Assembly: GCA_902795845.1 (NCBI GenBank) | Contig: CADBMU010000081.1 | Coordinates: forward strand, 1-24,578 | DNA: 24,578 bases | Source of the DNA: an uncultured Erysipelotrichaceae bacterium | GTDB taxonomy: Bacteria; Bacillota_I; Bacilli_A; RF39; UBA660 | Reading direction: 5' to 3' | Shown: one piece after another, positions 13,900-21,273 of the stretch | Numbering within the stretch: the stretch's first letter is position 1 | Layout of the letters: each line of letters begins with the position of its first letter | Translations under genes and position numbers: made by a program | The notes under the pieces: model-generated | Databases searched by the model: none | What the model was told of the DNA's origin: nothing | The model's input: the letters and a program-made list of their open reading frames with translations, nothing else

Positions 13900-13926
13900 A
13901 TAAAAAAGAAAGATTGCTCTTTCTTT
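13900..13926 (-). terminator. Terminator of typA
   Basis: AAAGAAAGA/TCTTTCTTT perfect 9-bp stem with loop GCAA on the minus strand followed by TTTTTTATA, 14 bp after the stop codon. Confidence 0.85.
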
Positions 13927-13939
13927 AATTGTATACAAT

Positions 13940-15742
13940 TTATCTGTTATTTCTAAATCTTTCTTTTGGATCTAAATATTTTTTACGTAATCTAATTGCA
14001 TCTGGAGTAACTTCAACATATTCATCATCTTCAATAAACTCTAAAGCTTCTTCAAGAGTAAATGTTTTAGGTCTAATTAAGTTGATAGCTTCATCAGCAC
14101 CGCTAGATCTTGTGTTAGTTAAATTTTTATTTTTACATGGATTAACATCTAAGTCATTATCACGATTATGAATACCAACAATCATTCCAATATAAACATC
14201 TGTAGCAGGTTCAATAATTAAAGTTCCTCTATCTTGTAAGTTAAATAAAGAGTATCCTAGAGCTTTACCATTTTCCATAGAAACTAAAACGCCATTTTTA
14301 CGACGAGTAATATCACCAACATAAGGTTTATATTCATCAAAGCTTCTTACCATAATACCTTCACCCTTAGTATTAGTAATAAATGCACTTCTATAACCAA
14401 TTAATCCTCTTGTTGGGGCACTAAATTCAAGATGTACATAATTATCATCAGTATTAGTAATAGAAACTAAAGTAGCTTTTCTTTCTTGTAAATCATTAAT
14501 AATAGTACCAGAATAATCTTGTGGAACATTGATTAATACTTTTTCAAAAGGTTCACATTTTTTACCATCTATTTCTTGGAACAAAACTTCTGGTTTTGAT
14601 ACAGATAGTTCGTAACCTTCTCTACGCATATTTTCAATCAATATTGATAAATGTAATTCACCACGTCCACTAACTTTGTATCCATCTGAACCTGGTAATT
14701 CTTCAACTACTAGTCCTACATTTGTTTGTAATTCTTTTTCAAGTCTTTCTTTAATATGTCTACTTGTCAAAAATTTACCACTTTTTCCTGCAAATGGTGA
14801 ATTATTTACTAGGAAATTCATTGATAATGTTGGTTTTTCAATTTCAATTGGTGGAAGCGGATTAATATCGTCTTTTTTACAAATTGTGTCTCCAATAGAT
14901 ATATCAGGACATCCAGCAATAGTAACTATATCTCCGTAATATGCAACTTGTTTTTCAACGCGTTTAATTCCTTCATTAACAAATAATTTTGTAATTTTAA
15001 ATGATTCAACTTTTCCATCATTTTTAACTAAAGTCACTAATTCTCCAGCTTTAATTTTACCTTTGTTAACACGTCCTACACCTAGACGTCCAATGTATTC
15101 ATCATAATCTAGAGCTGACACTTGTAATTGCAAGTTATCATTTTCATTACCTTCAAAAGGTTTAACTTGATTAATTACTGTTTCTAGTAATGGTTCAATA
15201 GAATCAGATTCTTCATCTAATGATTTTTTAGCAATTCCTTGTTTAGCAACACCATAAATAATAGGGAAATCTAATTGTTCATCAGTAGCATTTAATTCCA
15301 TAAATAGATTAAATGTCATATCAACTACTTCTTCAGGTCTTGCATCTTTTTTATCTATTTTGTTAATAAATAAAATAGGTCTTAAATTTTGTTCTAATGC
15401 TTTCTTTAAAACGAATTTTGTTTGAGGCATAGGTCCTTCTGCTGAATCAACTATTAATATAACGGTATCTACTGTTCTAATTACTCTTTCTACTTCTGAT
15501 GAAAAATCAGCATGTCCTGGTGTATCTACTATATTAATTTTATAGTCTTTATATCTTATAGCACAGTTTTTAGAATAGATTGTTATTCCTCTTTCTCTTT
15601 CAATATCATTAGAGTCCATTACACAGTCTACAACTTCTTCATGGGCACTAAAAACTCCATTTTGTTCTAGTAGTGCATCAACCAAAGTACTCTTACCAGC
15701 ATCAACGTGAGCAACTACTGCAATATTTATGATTTTATCCAT
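13940..15742 (-). CDS. typA: Ribosome-associated translational GTPase TypA/BipA
   Basis: 600 residues from the chosen start. The GTPase domain has the P-loop AHVDAGKST, switch region ERERGITI, DTPGHADF and NKIDK. EF-G-like domains II, III and V follow, then the BipA-specific C-terminal domain with the EYVEVTPDAIRLRKKYLDP ending (EVTP..IR.RK..L). It binds 70S ribosomes and 50S precursors and is often needed in cold or stress. The start is ATG at 15742 (MDKIINIAVV), behind GGGAG with an 8-nt gap. The in-frame GTG at 15751 lies in the SD region and is rejected. It is a single-gene unit with a good promoter and terminator. Confidence 0.96.
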   Translation of the reverse strand: MDKIINIAVVAHVDAGKSTLVDALLEQNGVFSAHEEVVDCVMDSNDIERERGITIYSKNCAIRYKDYKINIVDTPGHADFSSEVERVIRTVDTVILIVDSAEGPMPQTKFVLKKALEQNLRPILFINKIDKKDARPEEVVDMTFNLFMELNATDEQLDFPIIYGVAKQGIAKKSLDEESDSIEPLLETVINQVKPFEGNENDNLQLQVSALDYDEYIGRLGVGRVNKGKIKAGELVTLVKNDGKVESFKITKLFVNEGIKRVEKQVAYYGDIVTIAGCPDISIGDTICKKDDINPLPPIEIEKPTLSMNFLVNNSPFAGKSGKFLTSRHIKERLEKELQTNVGLVVEELPGSDGYKVSGRGELHLSILIENMRREGYELSVSKPEVLFQEIDGKKCEPFEKVLINVPQDYSGTIINDLQERKATLVSITNTDDNYVHLEFSAPTRGLIGYRSAFITNTKGEGIMVRSFDEYKPYVGDITRRKNGVLVSMENGKALGYSLFNLQDRGTLIIEPATDVYIGMIVGIHNRDNDLDVNPCKNKNLTNTRSSGADEAINLIRPKTFTLEEALEFIEDDEYVEVTPDAIRLRKKYLDPKERFRNNR

Positions 15743-15771
15743 AAACTCCACTCCCTTTACATACTCATGAA

Positions 15772-15800
15772 ATAATACTACAAAACTAGCATTTTTGCAA
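15772..15800 (-). promoter_or_regulatory. typA promoter
   Basis: -35 TTGCAA (15800-15795), a 17-nt spacer ending TTTTGTAG and -10 TATTAT (15777-15772). It begins right after the T run of the preceding terminator. Confidence 0.78.
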
Positions 15801-15831
15801 GAAAAAACTCAAAATCAATCGATTTTAAGTT
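15801..15831 (-). terminator. Terminator of the coiled-coil/short-HAAS operon
   Basis: An 11-bp stem (AACTTAAAATC, loop GATT, GATTTTGAGTT, one G-U pair) followed by T5 on the minus strand. The TGA stop of the short HAAS gene lies within the stem and loop. Confidence 0.85.
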
Positions 15832-16324
15832 CTTTTTTAAACCTTCTTTTAAATAATTTAATAAAAGTAATAAGTGCAAATATAATATATAAAAATTCTA
15901 CAACATTATTTAAAAGATTTGCTATTTTTAAAGATAAAATATTATTGAAGAAACTAAAAATTATGTTTTCTAAAACAAGAAACGGAATTTTGAATAAAGA
16001 TATTAAAAGAAATATAATAATTAAATCTCTTATAACTAAAGCTTTGTCTTTTGTACTATAATTAATAAAAGATTTATAGAAATTCTGAAAATAATTACCT
16101 ATTTTATCTAGAAATTTTAAAAATTTATTATTTTCATTTTTTTCCTTTTTAGATGGATTAATTTTATATTTTTTATAAATTTCTTCTACTTCTTGACTTA
16201 AATCTTTAACTATTTCATTATTATCTAACTCATTACTAAGTCTAAATATTTCAGTACTTTTTTGTTCAGGAGTTAAATAAACTAATCTTTTTTCTAATTC
16301 CTTTAAATATTTTTCCTTATTCAT
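15815..16324 (-). CDS. Short HAAS-domain membrane protein, truncated paralogue
   Basis: 169 residues. It starts MNKEKYLKELEKRLVYL, matching the MNKEQFIEKLRKKLNIL start of the 464-residue protein at 2174-3568, and is followed by the same helical HAAS-like region. Two membrane spans (about 97-118 and 130-158) also match the larger protein: FLLISLFKIPF against LCLIIAICKIPF, and EFLYIIFALITFIKLFK against DLLYAFIAIVFFLKIFK. It stops after this shared part in a basic KRRFKKELKID tail, so the later spans and outer domain are absent. SD and terminator are intact, so it appears to be a real short gene, not decay. No PadR gene accompanies it. Instead it follows the 560-residue orphan by 14 bp. Confidence 0.75.
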   Translation of the reverse strand: MNKEKYLKELEKRLVYLTPEQKSTEIFRLSNELDNNEIVKDLSQEVEEIYKKYKINPSKKEKNENNKFLKFLDKIGNYFQNFYKSFINYSTKDKALVIRDLIIIFLLISLFKIPFLVLENIIFSFFNNILSLKIANLLNNVVEFLYIIFALITFIKLFKRRFKKELKID

Positions 16325-16338
16325 TATATTTCTCCATT

Positions 16339-18021
16339 CTATAATCTTTTTTCAATAAAAGTTTCTAAATAAATCTTTTCATTAAATAATATAAAATCAA
16401 AATTATAGTCATTACCTTTTTTAAATCTTTTTAACATAAAATTATTAACTTTAACCTTTGATTTTTCAGTTATTCTTAATCCATCAATATTAAATGTTAT
16501 TATATCTTCATTCTTATTAGCTTGCAAAATACCATTATCATCAAATTTAATAATGTAAGGTGAATAATATACTTTTATATCAGTTTTTAAATTACTAATA
16601 TAATAATTATTATCTCCTCTATTATTTACTGGAAATTGATTTTTTAATGAAGCATTAATAAACCCTTTTTTTAAAATTAACCCCATTTTATATTTCAAAG
16701 TATCATCAACATTCAATGACAACGTTTCTATATTTAAATTATTTACAAAATCAATCAAACTATTTACAAATTCTTCTAAAGTGTCTAATTTAATTAGTTT
16801 TAAATACTTTCGTGCCAAAGCATAATTATCTTTATTACTTAGTACTATATACATTTCATTAAATTTGTTTTTATAATACTCTTCTTTCATCATTGTATTA
16901 TAAATATCTTTAGAAGAATCAAAATTTATGATTATATTAATTAATTCTTTTAATGGAGAAGAAACAATTAAGCACCCATTTCTTGCTTTTTTACTTAAAT
17001 TATTAAAATATTTTTCTAAGCTATTAATATCGGTCTTTGATGCCACATTTTTTTCTTCAATTTTATTTTTTACAATACCATTAATTTTTTTTAAATCCTC
17101 ATAACTATTATTTACCCATTTAATTATTAAACTAGAGTTTTTTATTTTTATATCATTATAAATATTTTGTTCATCAATAAAAATTTCATTAAGAGGGTTA
17201 TCACTTAAATACTCTTGAAAAGATATTTTCTTCTTAAAGATACCACTCTTTTTCTTAGTATTATTTATATATTTTTCGTAACTGTTTTTTAATTCATCAA
17301 TTTTATTTATTTCATTTTTTAAAAGTTCTATTGAGTAAATATTATGATAATATTTTTCATTGTTTAATACATTTTTATAAGTTTCAATTAATTCATTATA
17401 TTTAGTATCAAAATTTATTTCTGAAACATCTTGTAAAATTATTTCTATTCTTTTTAAAATATTTGCTTCTTGTAATTTTTCTAATTCATAATTAGTTTCT
17501 TCGTAATTATCATCAATAGTTTTTTTATATTCACTTGCATTTTCTTTATAAGTTTTTAACAATTCTTCTAATTCATTTTCTACACTTTTTATTTCATTAA
17601 TAAATTCTATTACTTCACTTTTTATTACTTCTAAAAGTTTGATATTTTCATCTAAAGTTGTATCAATAATTAATTCTTCAATATTAGTGTTTAATATATT
17701 CAAATCATCTAAATTTTTTTCGTTAACTAAGATATTATGATAATAAAATGAAACAGCAGGACTTAATTTTTCATAATTGTCAAAAACAACATTCATACTT
17801 TCATCATTTATATGTTTGCGATAAAACAAATAAACTTTCATAAAATTCTTCATTTCTTTTTCGTCTAAAAAAGAGATAAAACGTGATAGATGCCCATACA
17901 ATGTTTTAAACGTAATAAATAAACCTATTTTATTATTTCTATCATTACATAAAGTAGGTTCTAAACTATTATTTCTAAATCCAAAATAATTCATTATATT
18001 TTTTGCACTATTTAAATCCAT
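16339..18021 (-). CDS. Uncharacterised 560-residue coiled-coil protein
   Basis: No family recognised. No signal peptide or membrane span is visible. Residues about 1-110 are mixed and contain YLFYRKHIN. About 115-275 are Glu/Lys/Ile-rich with long heptad-like stretches (IKSEVIEFINEIKSVENELE, then LEKLQEANILKRIEIIL), likely coiled coil. A basic KKKSGIFKKK follows near 265, then a helical Asn-rich middle. The last roughly 110 residues look beta-rich (YYISNLKTDIKVYYSPYIIKF, IITFNIDGLRIT). The ATG is placed by AAGGTG with an 8-nt gap. It has its own extended -10 promoter and lies 14 bp before the short HAAS membrane protein, its only operon partner, so the two may form a membrane-linked complex (inference). 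Confidence 0.7.
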   Translation of the reverse strand: MDLNSAKNIMNYFGFRNNSLEPTLCNDRNNKIGLFITFKTLYGHLSRFISFLDEKEMKNFMKVYLFYRKHINDESMNVVFDNYEKLSPAVSFYYHNILVNEKNLDDLNILNTNIEELIIDTTLDENIKLLEVIKSEVIEFINEIKSVENELEELLKTYKENASEYKKTIDDNYEETNYELEKLQEANILKRIEIILQDVSEINFDTKYNELIETYKNVLNNEKYYHNIYSIELLKNEINKIDELKNSYEKYINNTKKKSGIFKKKISFQEYLSDNPLNEIFIDEQNIYNDIKIKNSSLIIKWVNNSYEDLKKINGIVKNKIEEKNVASKTDINSLEKYFNNLSKKARNGCLIVSSPLKELINIIINFDSSKDIYNTMMKEEYYKNKFNEMYIVLSNKDNYALARKYLKLIKLDTLEEFVNSLIDFVNNLNIETLSLNVDDTLKYKMGLILKKGFINASLKNQFPVNNRGDNNYYISNLKTDIKVYYSPYIIKFDDNGILQANKNEDIITFNIDGLRITEKSKVKVNNFMLKRFKKGNDYNFDFILFNEKIYLETFIEKRL

Positions 18022-18050
18022 ATTACTTTCACCTTATTATTCTTTCATAT

Positions 18051-18059
18051 ATTGTAACA
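18051..18059 (-). promoter_or_regulatory. Extended -10 promoter of the coiled-coil operon
   Basis: TGTTACAAT on the minus strand, 30 bp before the ATG. A weak -35 TAGAAT lies 17 nt further up. It is divergent from the DUF308 gene promoter. Confidence 0.55.
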
Positions 18060-18079
18060 CACATATTTAAAGAATTCTA

Positions 18080-18107
18080 TTGATTATTTTAAAATAAAAG
18101 TTATAAT
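18080..18107 (+). promoter_or_regulatory. Promoter of the DUF308-like gene
   Basis: -35 TTGATT (18080-18085), a 16-nt spacer and -10 TATAAT (18102-18107) on the plus strand. The predicted start is about 15 bp ahead of the TTG codon, placing the SD at the very 5' end of the RNA. Confidence 0.65.
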
Positions 18108-18128
18108 ATTTATTAAGGATGTGATTAT

Positions 18129-18722
18129 TTGAAATCTAAAGATAATGAAAATGAAAAAGTTGAATTAATTAAACCTAAATCTAAAAAACAAGAAAAGAAA
18201 GAACAAGATTTAAAAGATTCTTTCAACAAAAACAAGAAATTTATTTCTCCAGTATTAATGGGAATAGTTGGATTTATTTTCTTAACAAATTCTAATACGA
18301 TAATAATTTATGCTTGTTATATTCTTGGTGCTATTATAGCTGGATTTGGAATTTATAATGTAATAAAATATATCCAATTAAAAAATCAATTAAAAATTGA
18401 AGATAGTATTAAATTAAATACTGGTATAATATCTATAGCAATTGGATTATTAGTAATACTATTATCTAGTGTTATTGAAACATTTTTAAATATCATAATT
18501 GGTGCTTGGTTAATTATAACAGGTGTAACTAAATTAATTGGTATTTCTGAACTATATAATGTTGATAAAAAAACTGCTAATCTTAACATAATAGAAGCGA
18601 TAATCGTAATAGCCATGGGACTTTATTCAATATTCTTCCAAAATATTGTTTTAACAATTATCGGAATATGGATGATTATTGGAGCAGGAATTGATCTATA
18701 TAATTTATTAAAGACAAATTAA
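18129..18722 (+). CDS. DUF308/HdeD-like membrane protein
   Basis: 197 residues. The N-terminal 38 residues are highly charged and cytoplasmic (KPKSKKQEKKEQDLKDSF). Six hydrophobic helices then fall in three pairs, each with a Gly-rich IxxGxxxIxxG-type pattern (GAIIAGFGIYNVI, GAWLIITGVTKLI, GIWMIIGAGIDLY), the internal threefold repeat of the DUF308/HdeD family. E. coli HdeD is an acid-resistance membrane protein; function elsewhere is unproven. The start is TTG at 18129, fixed by AAGGATGTGAT, a one-mismatch match to the full SD consensus. It is the only longer gene on the plus strand. It converges on the thioredoxin gene with a shared terminator. Confidence 0.82.
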   Translation: MKSKDNENEKVELIKPKSKKQEKKEQDLKDSFNKNKKFISPVLMGIVGFIFLTNSNTIIIYACYILGAIIAGFGIYNVIKYIQLKNQLKIEDSIKLNTGIISIAIGLLVILLSSVIETFLNIIIGAWLIITGVTKLIGISELYNVDKKTANLNIIEAIIVIAMGLYSIFFQNIVLTIIGIWMIIGAGIDLYNLLKTN

Positions 18723-18751
18723 AAATCAGGATTTATTATTTTCCTGATTTT
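18722..18751. terminator. Bidirectional terminator between convergent genes
   Basis: 10-bp stem AAAATCAGGA/TCCTGATTTT with a 10-nt loop, followed by T7 on the plus strand. On the minus strand the stop of the thioredoxin gene lies in the loop. It serves the DUF308 gene and plausibly both genes. Confidence 0.85.
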
Positions 18752-19497
18752 TTTGTTGTAGTTTTTTTAGAAGTTGTTGTTTTCTTTGGAGTTGCTTTTT
18801 TTGCTGTAGTCTTTTTTGCAGTTGTAGTACTCTTTGTTGTTTTCTTTGTTGTAGTAGTTTTTTTAGAAGTTGTTGTTTTTGCTGTTTTCTTAGGTGCAGT
18901 TGCTTTTTTTACTTCTGGTTCAACTTTTACTTCTTCTACCTTTTTTTCTTCTTTAACTTCAATTTCTTCAGTACTATTATCTCTTGCAAAATAGAATAAT
19001 GCAACAAATCCAACTAATGCAACAGCAATAATTATAATTGTAGTTGTATTACTGTCTTTGTCTTTTTTTGATGTATTTGAAGTTGTTGCTGTACCATCTT
19101 GTACTTGTTTAACTCTATCTTCAAATTTTCCACTGTCATAAGCATCTTTAATAGCTTGTTTTATTTCATCATTATAAGATTCAGTATATCCTTGGAATGT
19201 TTTATCACCAATTATAATATATGGAACTCCATTAACCTCTTCATTAAAATATGCAGCAACATTTGACATTAAAGTAGCATTGTCTTCATCATACCAAACT
19301 TCATGTTCTTCTAATTCATAATATTGACCATATTCTTCTTTAATACTATCAAAGAATGATAACGCAGCTTTACAATAACCACAACCTTCTCCTCTAAAAA
19401 TATGAACAGTAATTTTTTCATTACTAGCAGCATTAATAGATAAAGGTAATAACACTACTGAAATTAAAGCAACTAACAATAATTTAATTTTCTTCAT
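18736..19497 (-). CDS. Membrane-anchored thioredoxin-like protein with Lys/Thr-rich tail
   Basis: 253 residues. The N-terminal signal or anchor is KKIKLLLVALISVVLLPLSINA (1-23, a stretch of basic then hydrophobic residues). A thioredoxin/glutaredoxin-like domain follows at about 27-125, with redox motif Cys39-Gly-Tyr-Cys42 and cis-Pro92 in NGVPYIII. A polar linker precedes one membrane span at 153-171. Then comes an acidic strip EEIEVKEEKKVEEVKVEPE (about 177-195) and a 55-residue tail made almost only of Lys, Thr, Ala, Ser and Pro (199-253), like histone-H1-type tails. If the signal is outside-directed, the redox domain is extracytoplasmic and the tail cytoplasmic. The two Cys are the only ones. 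SD AGGAGG; single-gene unit. Confidence 0.82.
   Translation of the reverse strand: MKKIKLLLVALISVVLLPLSINAASNEKITVHIFRGEGCGYCKAALSFFDSIKEEYGQYYELEEHEVWYDEDNATLMSNVAAYFNEEVNGVPYIIIGDKTFQGYTESYNDEIKQAIKDAYDSGKFEDRVKQVQDGTATTSNTSKKDKDSNTTTIIIIAVALVGFVALFYFARDNSTEEIEVKEEKKVEEVKVEPEVKKATAPKKTAKTTTSKKTTTTKKTTKSTTTAKKTTAKKATPKKTTTSKKTTTKKSGK
18739..18903 (-). repeat. Low-complexity coding repeat for the Lys/Thr tail
   Basis: Irregular tandem units of AAAACAAC / AAAAAAACTAC type on the minus strand encode K-T-T, K-K-T and A-K-K triplets. Such DNA is prone to slippage, so the tail length may vary between strains. Confidence 0.75.
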
Positions 19498-19517
19498 TCT
19501 TACTCCTCCTACTGAGG

Positions 19518-19546
19518 ATTATATCAAAAAAAAAGCATAAATACAA
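19518..19546 (-). promoter_or_regulatory. Promoter of the thioredoxin gene, -35 inside the upstream terminator
   Basis: -35 TTGTAT (19546-19541), a 17-nt spacer and extended -10 TGATATAAT (-10 at 19523-19518). The -35 lies in the loop of the terminator hairpin of the CotF-like operon. Confidence 0.7.
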
Positions 19547-19557
19547 TTATTATGCTT
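19524..19557 (-). terminator. Terminator of the CotF-like operon
   Basis: 8-bp stem AAGCATAA/TTATGCTT with a 9-nt loop, followed by nine T on the minus strand. The stop codon of the 81-residue gene overlaps the 5' arm. Confidence 0.85.
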
Positions 19558-19801
19558 ATTTACATTGAAATTTCTGTTGAGCTTTTTTTATGTTTTCTTT
19601 TTTAGCTTTTTCTACTTGATAGTAATTAGCATTTTCCATTATTTTATAAACTATATGTTGATTATTTAAAGTTTGTTCTAAATTTTCAATAAAGTTATCA
19701 AACATAAAATCATTTGAAGATTCAATAGTTGCATGCATATAGATATCACAAAGATTTTTTTCATAACATAATAACTCTTCTAATAACATTTTATCATCCA
19801 T
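19556..19801 (-). CDS. CotF-like small helical protein (81 residues)
   Basis: 81 residues, apparently all-helical. MLLEELLCYEKNLCDIYMHATIESSNDF, FIENLEQTLNNQHIVYKIME and the NANYYQVEKA ending follow the coat-F domain pattern (helix, xxNxxL, then HQxxxxxExMxxxGWYxxxxA) seen in CotF spore-coat proteins and their vegetative relatives. The fold is ferritin-like, but a full metal ligand set is not evident. Three Cys are present, one penultimate. SD GGAGG with an 8-nt gap to the ATG. It lies 3 bp after the 60-residue gene, in one operon. A spore role cannot be claimed because no other sporulation gene is in view. Confidence 0.65.
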   Translation of the reverse strand: MDDKMLLEELLCYEKNLCDIYMHATIESSNDFMFDNFIENLEQTLNNQHIVYKIMENANYYQVEKAKKENIKKAQQKFQCK

Positions 19802-19804
19802 AAA

Positions 19805-19987
19805 CTAATCCTCCATTAATAATTTTTCTAATTTTTTAACATCCTTTTGATGTATTTTTTGAATATTTTCTAAATCTTTAATACAATCTTCGCATTCAAT
19901 ATTAGAAATTATTATGTTCATTTTTTCAATTATAAAATTTTCTTTTGATAAAGCATCTTCTAAATAAGCTAATTCTTTAGAAGTCAT
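19805..19987 (-). CDS. CotF-like small helical protein (60 residues)
   Basis: 60 residues, helical: MTSKELAYLEDALSKENFIIEKM, then DCIKDLENIQKIHQKDVKKLEKLL. The spacing resembles the coat-F/rubrerythrin-like short proteins whose C-terminal helix carries HQxHxxxL; here IHQKDVKKLEKLL. It has CEDC (Cys-Glu-Asp-Cys) before that helix. The ATG follows GGAGGTGATAAA, a near-perfect SD. It is first in a two-gene operon with the 81-residue paralogue-like gene, and a perfect 14-bp palindrome (19999-20012) lies right before the SD. Confidence 0.65.
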   Translation of the reverse strand: MTSKELAYLEDALSKENFIIEKMNIIISNIECEDCIKDLENIQKIHQKDVKKLEKLLMED

Positions 19988-19998
19988 TTTATCACCTC

Positions 19999-20012
19999 CA
20001 CTATATATAGTG
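19999..20012. promoter_or_regulatory. 14-bp perfect palindrome before the CotF-like operon
   Basis: CACTATATATAGTG is a perfect palindrome whose TATAGT half is 17 nt from a TTGTTA -35 candidate, so it overlaps the likely -10 of the CotF-like operon. It abuts the SD site. It could be an operator or a start-proximal RNA hairpin; the Fur-family gene next door is a candidate regulator. Role inferred. Confidence 0.45.
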
Positions 20013-20026
20013 TTTCCAAAAATAAC

Positions 20027-20053
20027 AAAAAAATACGTTTATTAAAGCGTATT
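20027..20053 (-). terminator. Terminator of the permease-Fur operon
   Basis: 9-bp stem with AATACG/CGTATT core and a U-G pair, 4-nt loop, followed by T7 on the minus strand. It overlaps the stop codon of the Fur-family gene. Confidence 0.8.
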
Positions 20054-20426
20054 ATTTATTACATTTTTGACATATTCCTTCAATTTTAATAGTGTGATTT
20101 AAAATTTTATAATTTTTTAAGCCAATTTTATCTAAGGGACACATTTTTATTTTTTCTCTTTTATGACAAATGATACATTCAACATAATGTTCTTCGTTAC
20201 CACACATTTTAAAAACCACTTCATCATTATCAATTTCTTTATAAATAATATGATAATCTAAGAATAGTTTTATTGTCCTATAAATTGTTGAATTATTCAT
20301 AGAATTATTATTTTTTTCTAAAGTTTTTAAAGATATTCCATTAGATGTATTTAAAATTTCACTTAAAATTTTAACTCTTGCCTTAGTAATCTTAATACCA
20401 TTACTTTTTAAAATTTCATTTATCAT
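20052..20426 (-). CDS. Fur-family metal-dependent repressor
   Basis: 124 residues, slightly short for Fur/Zur/PerR. The winged helix (1-70) has GIKITKARVKILSEI, the recognition helix region NSTIYRTIKLFLDYHII and a wing VVFKM. The dimerisation domain has HYVECIICHK (Cys84, Cys87) and a terminal CQKC (Cys119, Cys122), the four-Cys structural zinc site. The regulatory site can draw on His80, His88, His111 and nearby Cys75 and Cys96, but the usual HHHH cluster is reduced to a single His80. Zinc, iron or peroxide sensing cannot be decided. The ATG lies 1 bp before the permease stop region, so it is co-transcribed with the permease and probably represses it through the palindrome at 21274-21294. 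Confidence 0.85.
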   Translation of the reverse strand: MINEILKSNGIKITKARVKILSEILNTSNGISLKTLEKNNNSMNNSTIYRTIKLFLDYHIIYKEIDNDEVVFKMCGNEEHYVECIICHKREKIKMCPLDKIGLKNYKILNHTIKIEGICQKCNK

Positions 20427-20427
20427 A

Positions 20428-21261
20428 TTAAACCCCTATCAAATTTAGAATTATTCCAAATATAACTCCTGAAAAATAGAGTATTCCAATTATTTTAATA
20501 TTCTCTTTTATGTTTTTATTTTCTTTAAATAAAACTGTTAAAGCAACACCACTATTTGTTAAAAGGCCTGATAACATTGCTCCAAAAGAAATTGCTTTTT
20601 TTAAAAATAATTCCGTTATAATTATACTTGAAGCACAATTTGGAATTAACCCTACTAAACTAGTCAAAAATGGCTCAAAAAAACTTTCTTTCAACAAAAA
20701 GTCAGAAATTTTATCTGGTCCTATCTTCCATAGTATTAAATTAAATATGATATTTATAACTAGAATAAAAAAAGTAATATTTAAAGTATGAATTAATACA
20801 GATTTAATGATACTTTCATCACAGCTACAATGAGAATGTTCACATAATTCATGTACATGTTCTTTTTCTTCTTTTTTCAAGATAAAATCAACAATAAATC
20901 CTACTATCATTCCAATTAATATTTTAAATCCTATTACTTTTGCCAATATTAAAATTGGAACTTTTTCACTTAACATAATAGGAAGCATCTCATCAGAAGT
21001 AGAAAGATAAACTGCTACTAAAGTGCCTATAGATATGATACGTGCTGAAAATAAATTGGTTGCAGCGACAGAAAAACCACATTGAGGAACAACTCCTAAA
21101 AGAGAACCATAAATTGGACCTATATTACCAGACTTTTTAATAATATTTTTACTTTTCTTACTAAATTTATGTTCTAACAATTCCATAAACAAGAAAACTA
21201 TTATTAAAAACGGAATTAATTTTAATGTATCAATTAAACTATCTATAATAACTTCTTTCAT
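20428..21261 (-). CDS. ArsP_2-type putative heavy-metal/arsenic permease
   Basis: 277 residues from the chosen ATG (MKEVIIDSLIDTLKLIPFLI). Two homologous halves each carry the family motif: GSLLGVVPQCGFSVAATNLF and LVGLIPNCASSIIITELF, with GTLVAVYLSTSDEMLPIML between. This is the putative 10-TM heavy-metal exporter family (ArsP_2). A cytoplasmic loop EKEHVHELCEHSHCSCDE is rich in His and Cys (about 136-152) and looks metal-binding. The start at 21261 is set by GGAGTTGAT; an in-frame upstream extension to 21306 would run through the -10 and the operator, so it is rejected. It is followed immediately by the Fur-family repressor. The metal is unknown. Confidence 0.82.
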   Translation of the reverse strand: MKEVIIDSLIDTLKLIPFLIIVFLFMELLEHKFSKKSKNIIKKSGNIGPIYGSLLGVVPQCGFSVAATNLFSARIISIGTLVAVYLSTSDEMLPIMLSEKVPILILAKVIGFKILIGMIVGFIVDFILKKEEKEHVHELCEHSHCSCDESIIKSVLIHTLNITFFILVINIIFNLILWKIGPDKISDFLLKESFFEPFLTSLVGLIPNCASSIIITELFLKKAISFGAMLSGLLTNSGVALTVLFKENKNIKENIKIIGILYFSGVIFGIILNLIGV

Positions 21262-21273
21262 TTTATCAACTCC

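Noticed and set aside
13929..14171. Plus-strand open frame of 80 codons opposite typA
   Set aside because: It lies within the highly conserved typA coding region on the other strand, has no SD, and has shadow-like composition.
14676..14939. Plus-strand open frame of 87 codons opposite typA
   Set aside because: Antisense shadow of typA with no SD or promoter.
15795..16061. Plus-strand open frame of 88 codons opposite the short HAAS gene
   Set aside because: It covers the terminator and typA promoter and mirrors the HAAS gene; no SD.
18386..18616. Minus-strand open frame of 76 codons opposite the DUF308 gene
   Set aside because: Complement of membrane-helix codons; no SD or promoter of its own.
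18739..18903. CRISPR-like or satellite repeat array
   Set aside because: The units are irregular, in frame and code for the Lys/Thr tail; there are no spacers.
20510..20791. Plus-strand open frame of 93 codons opposite the ArsP_2 permease
   Set aside because: Antisense shadow of a membrane protein; no initiation signals.
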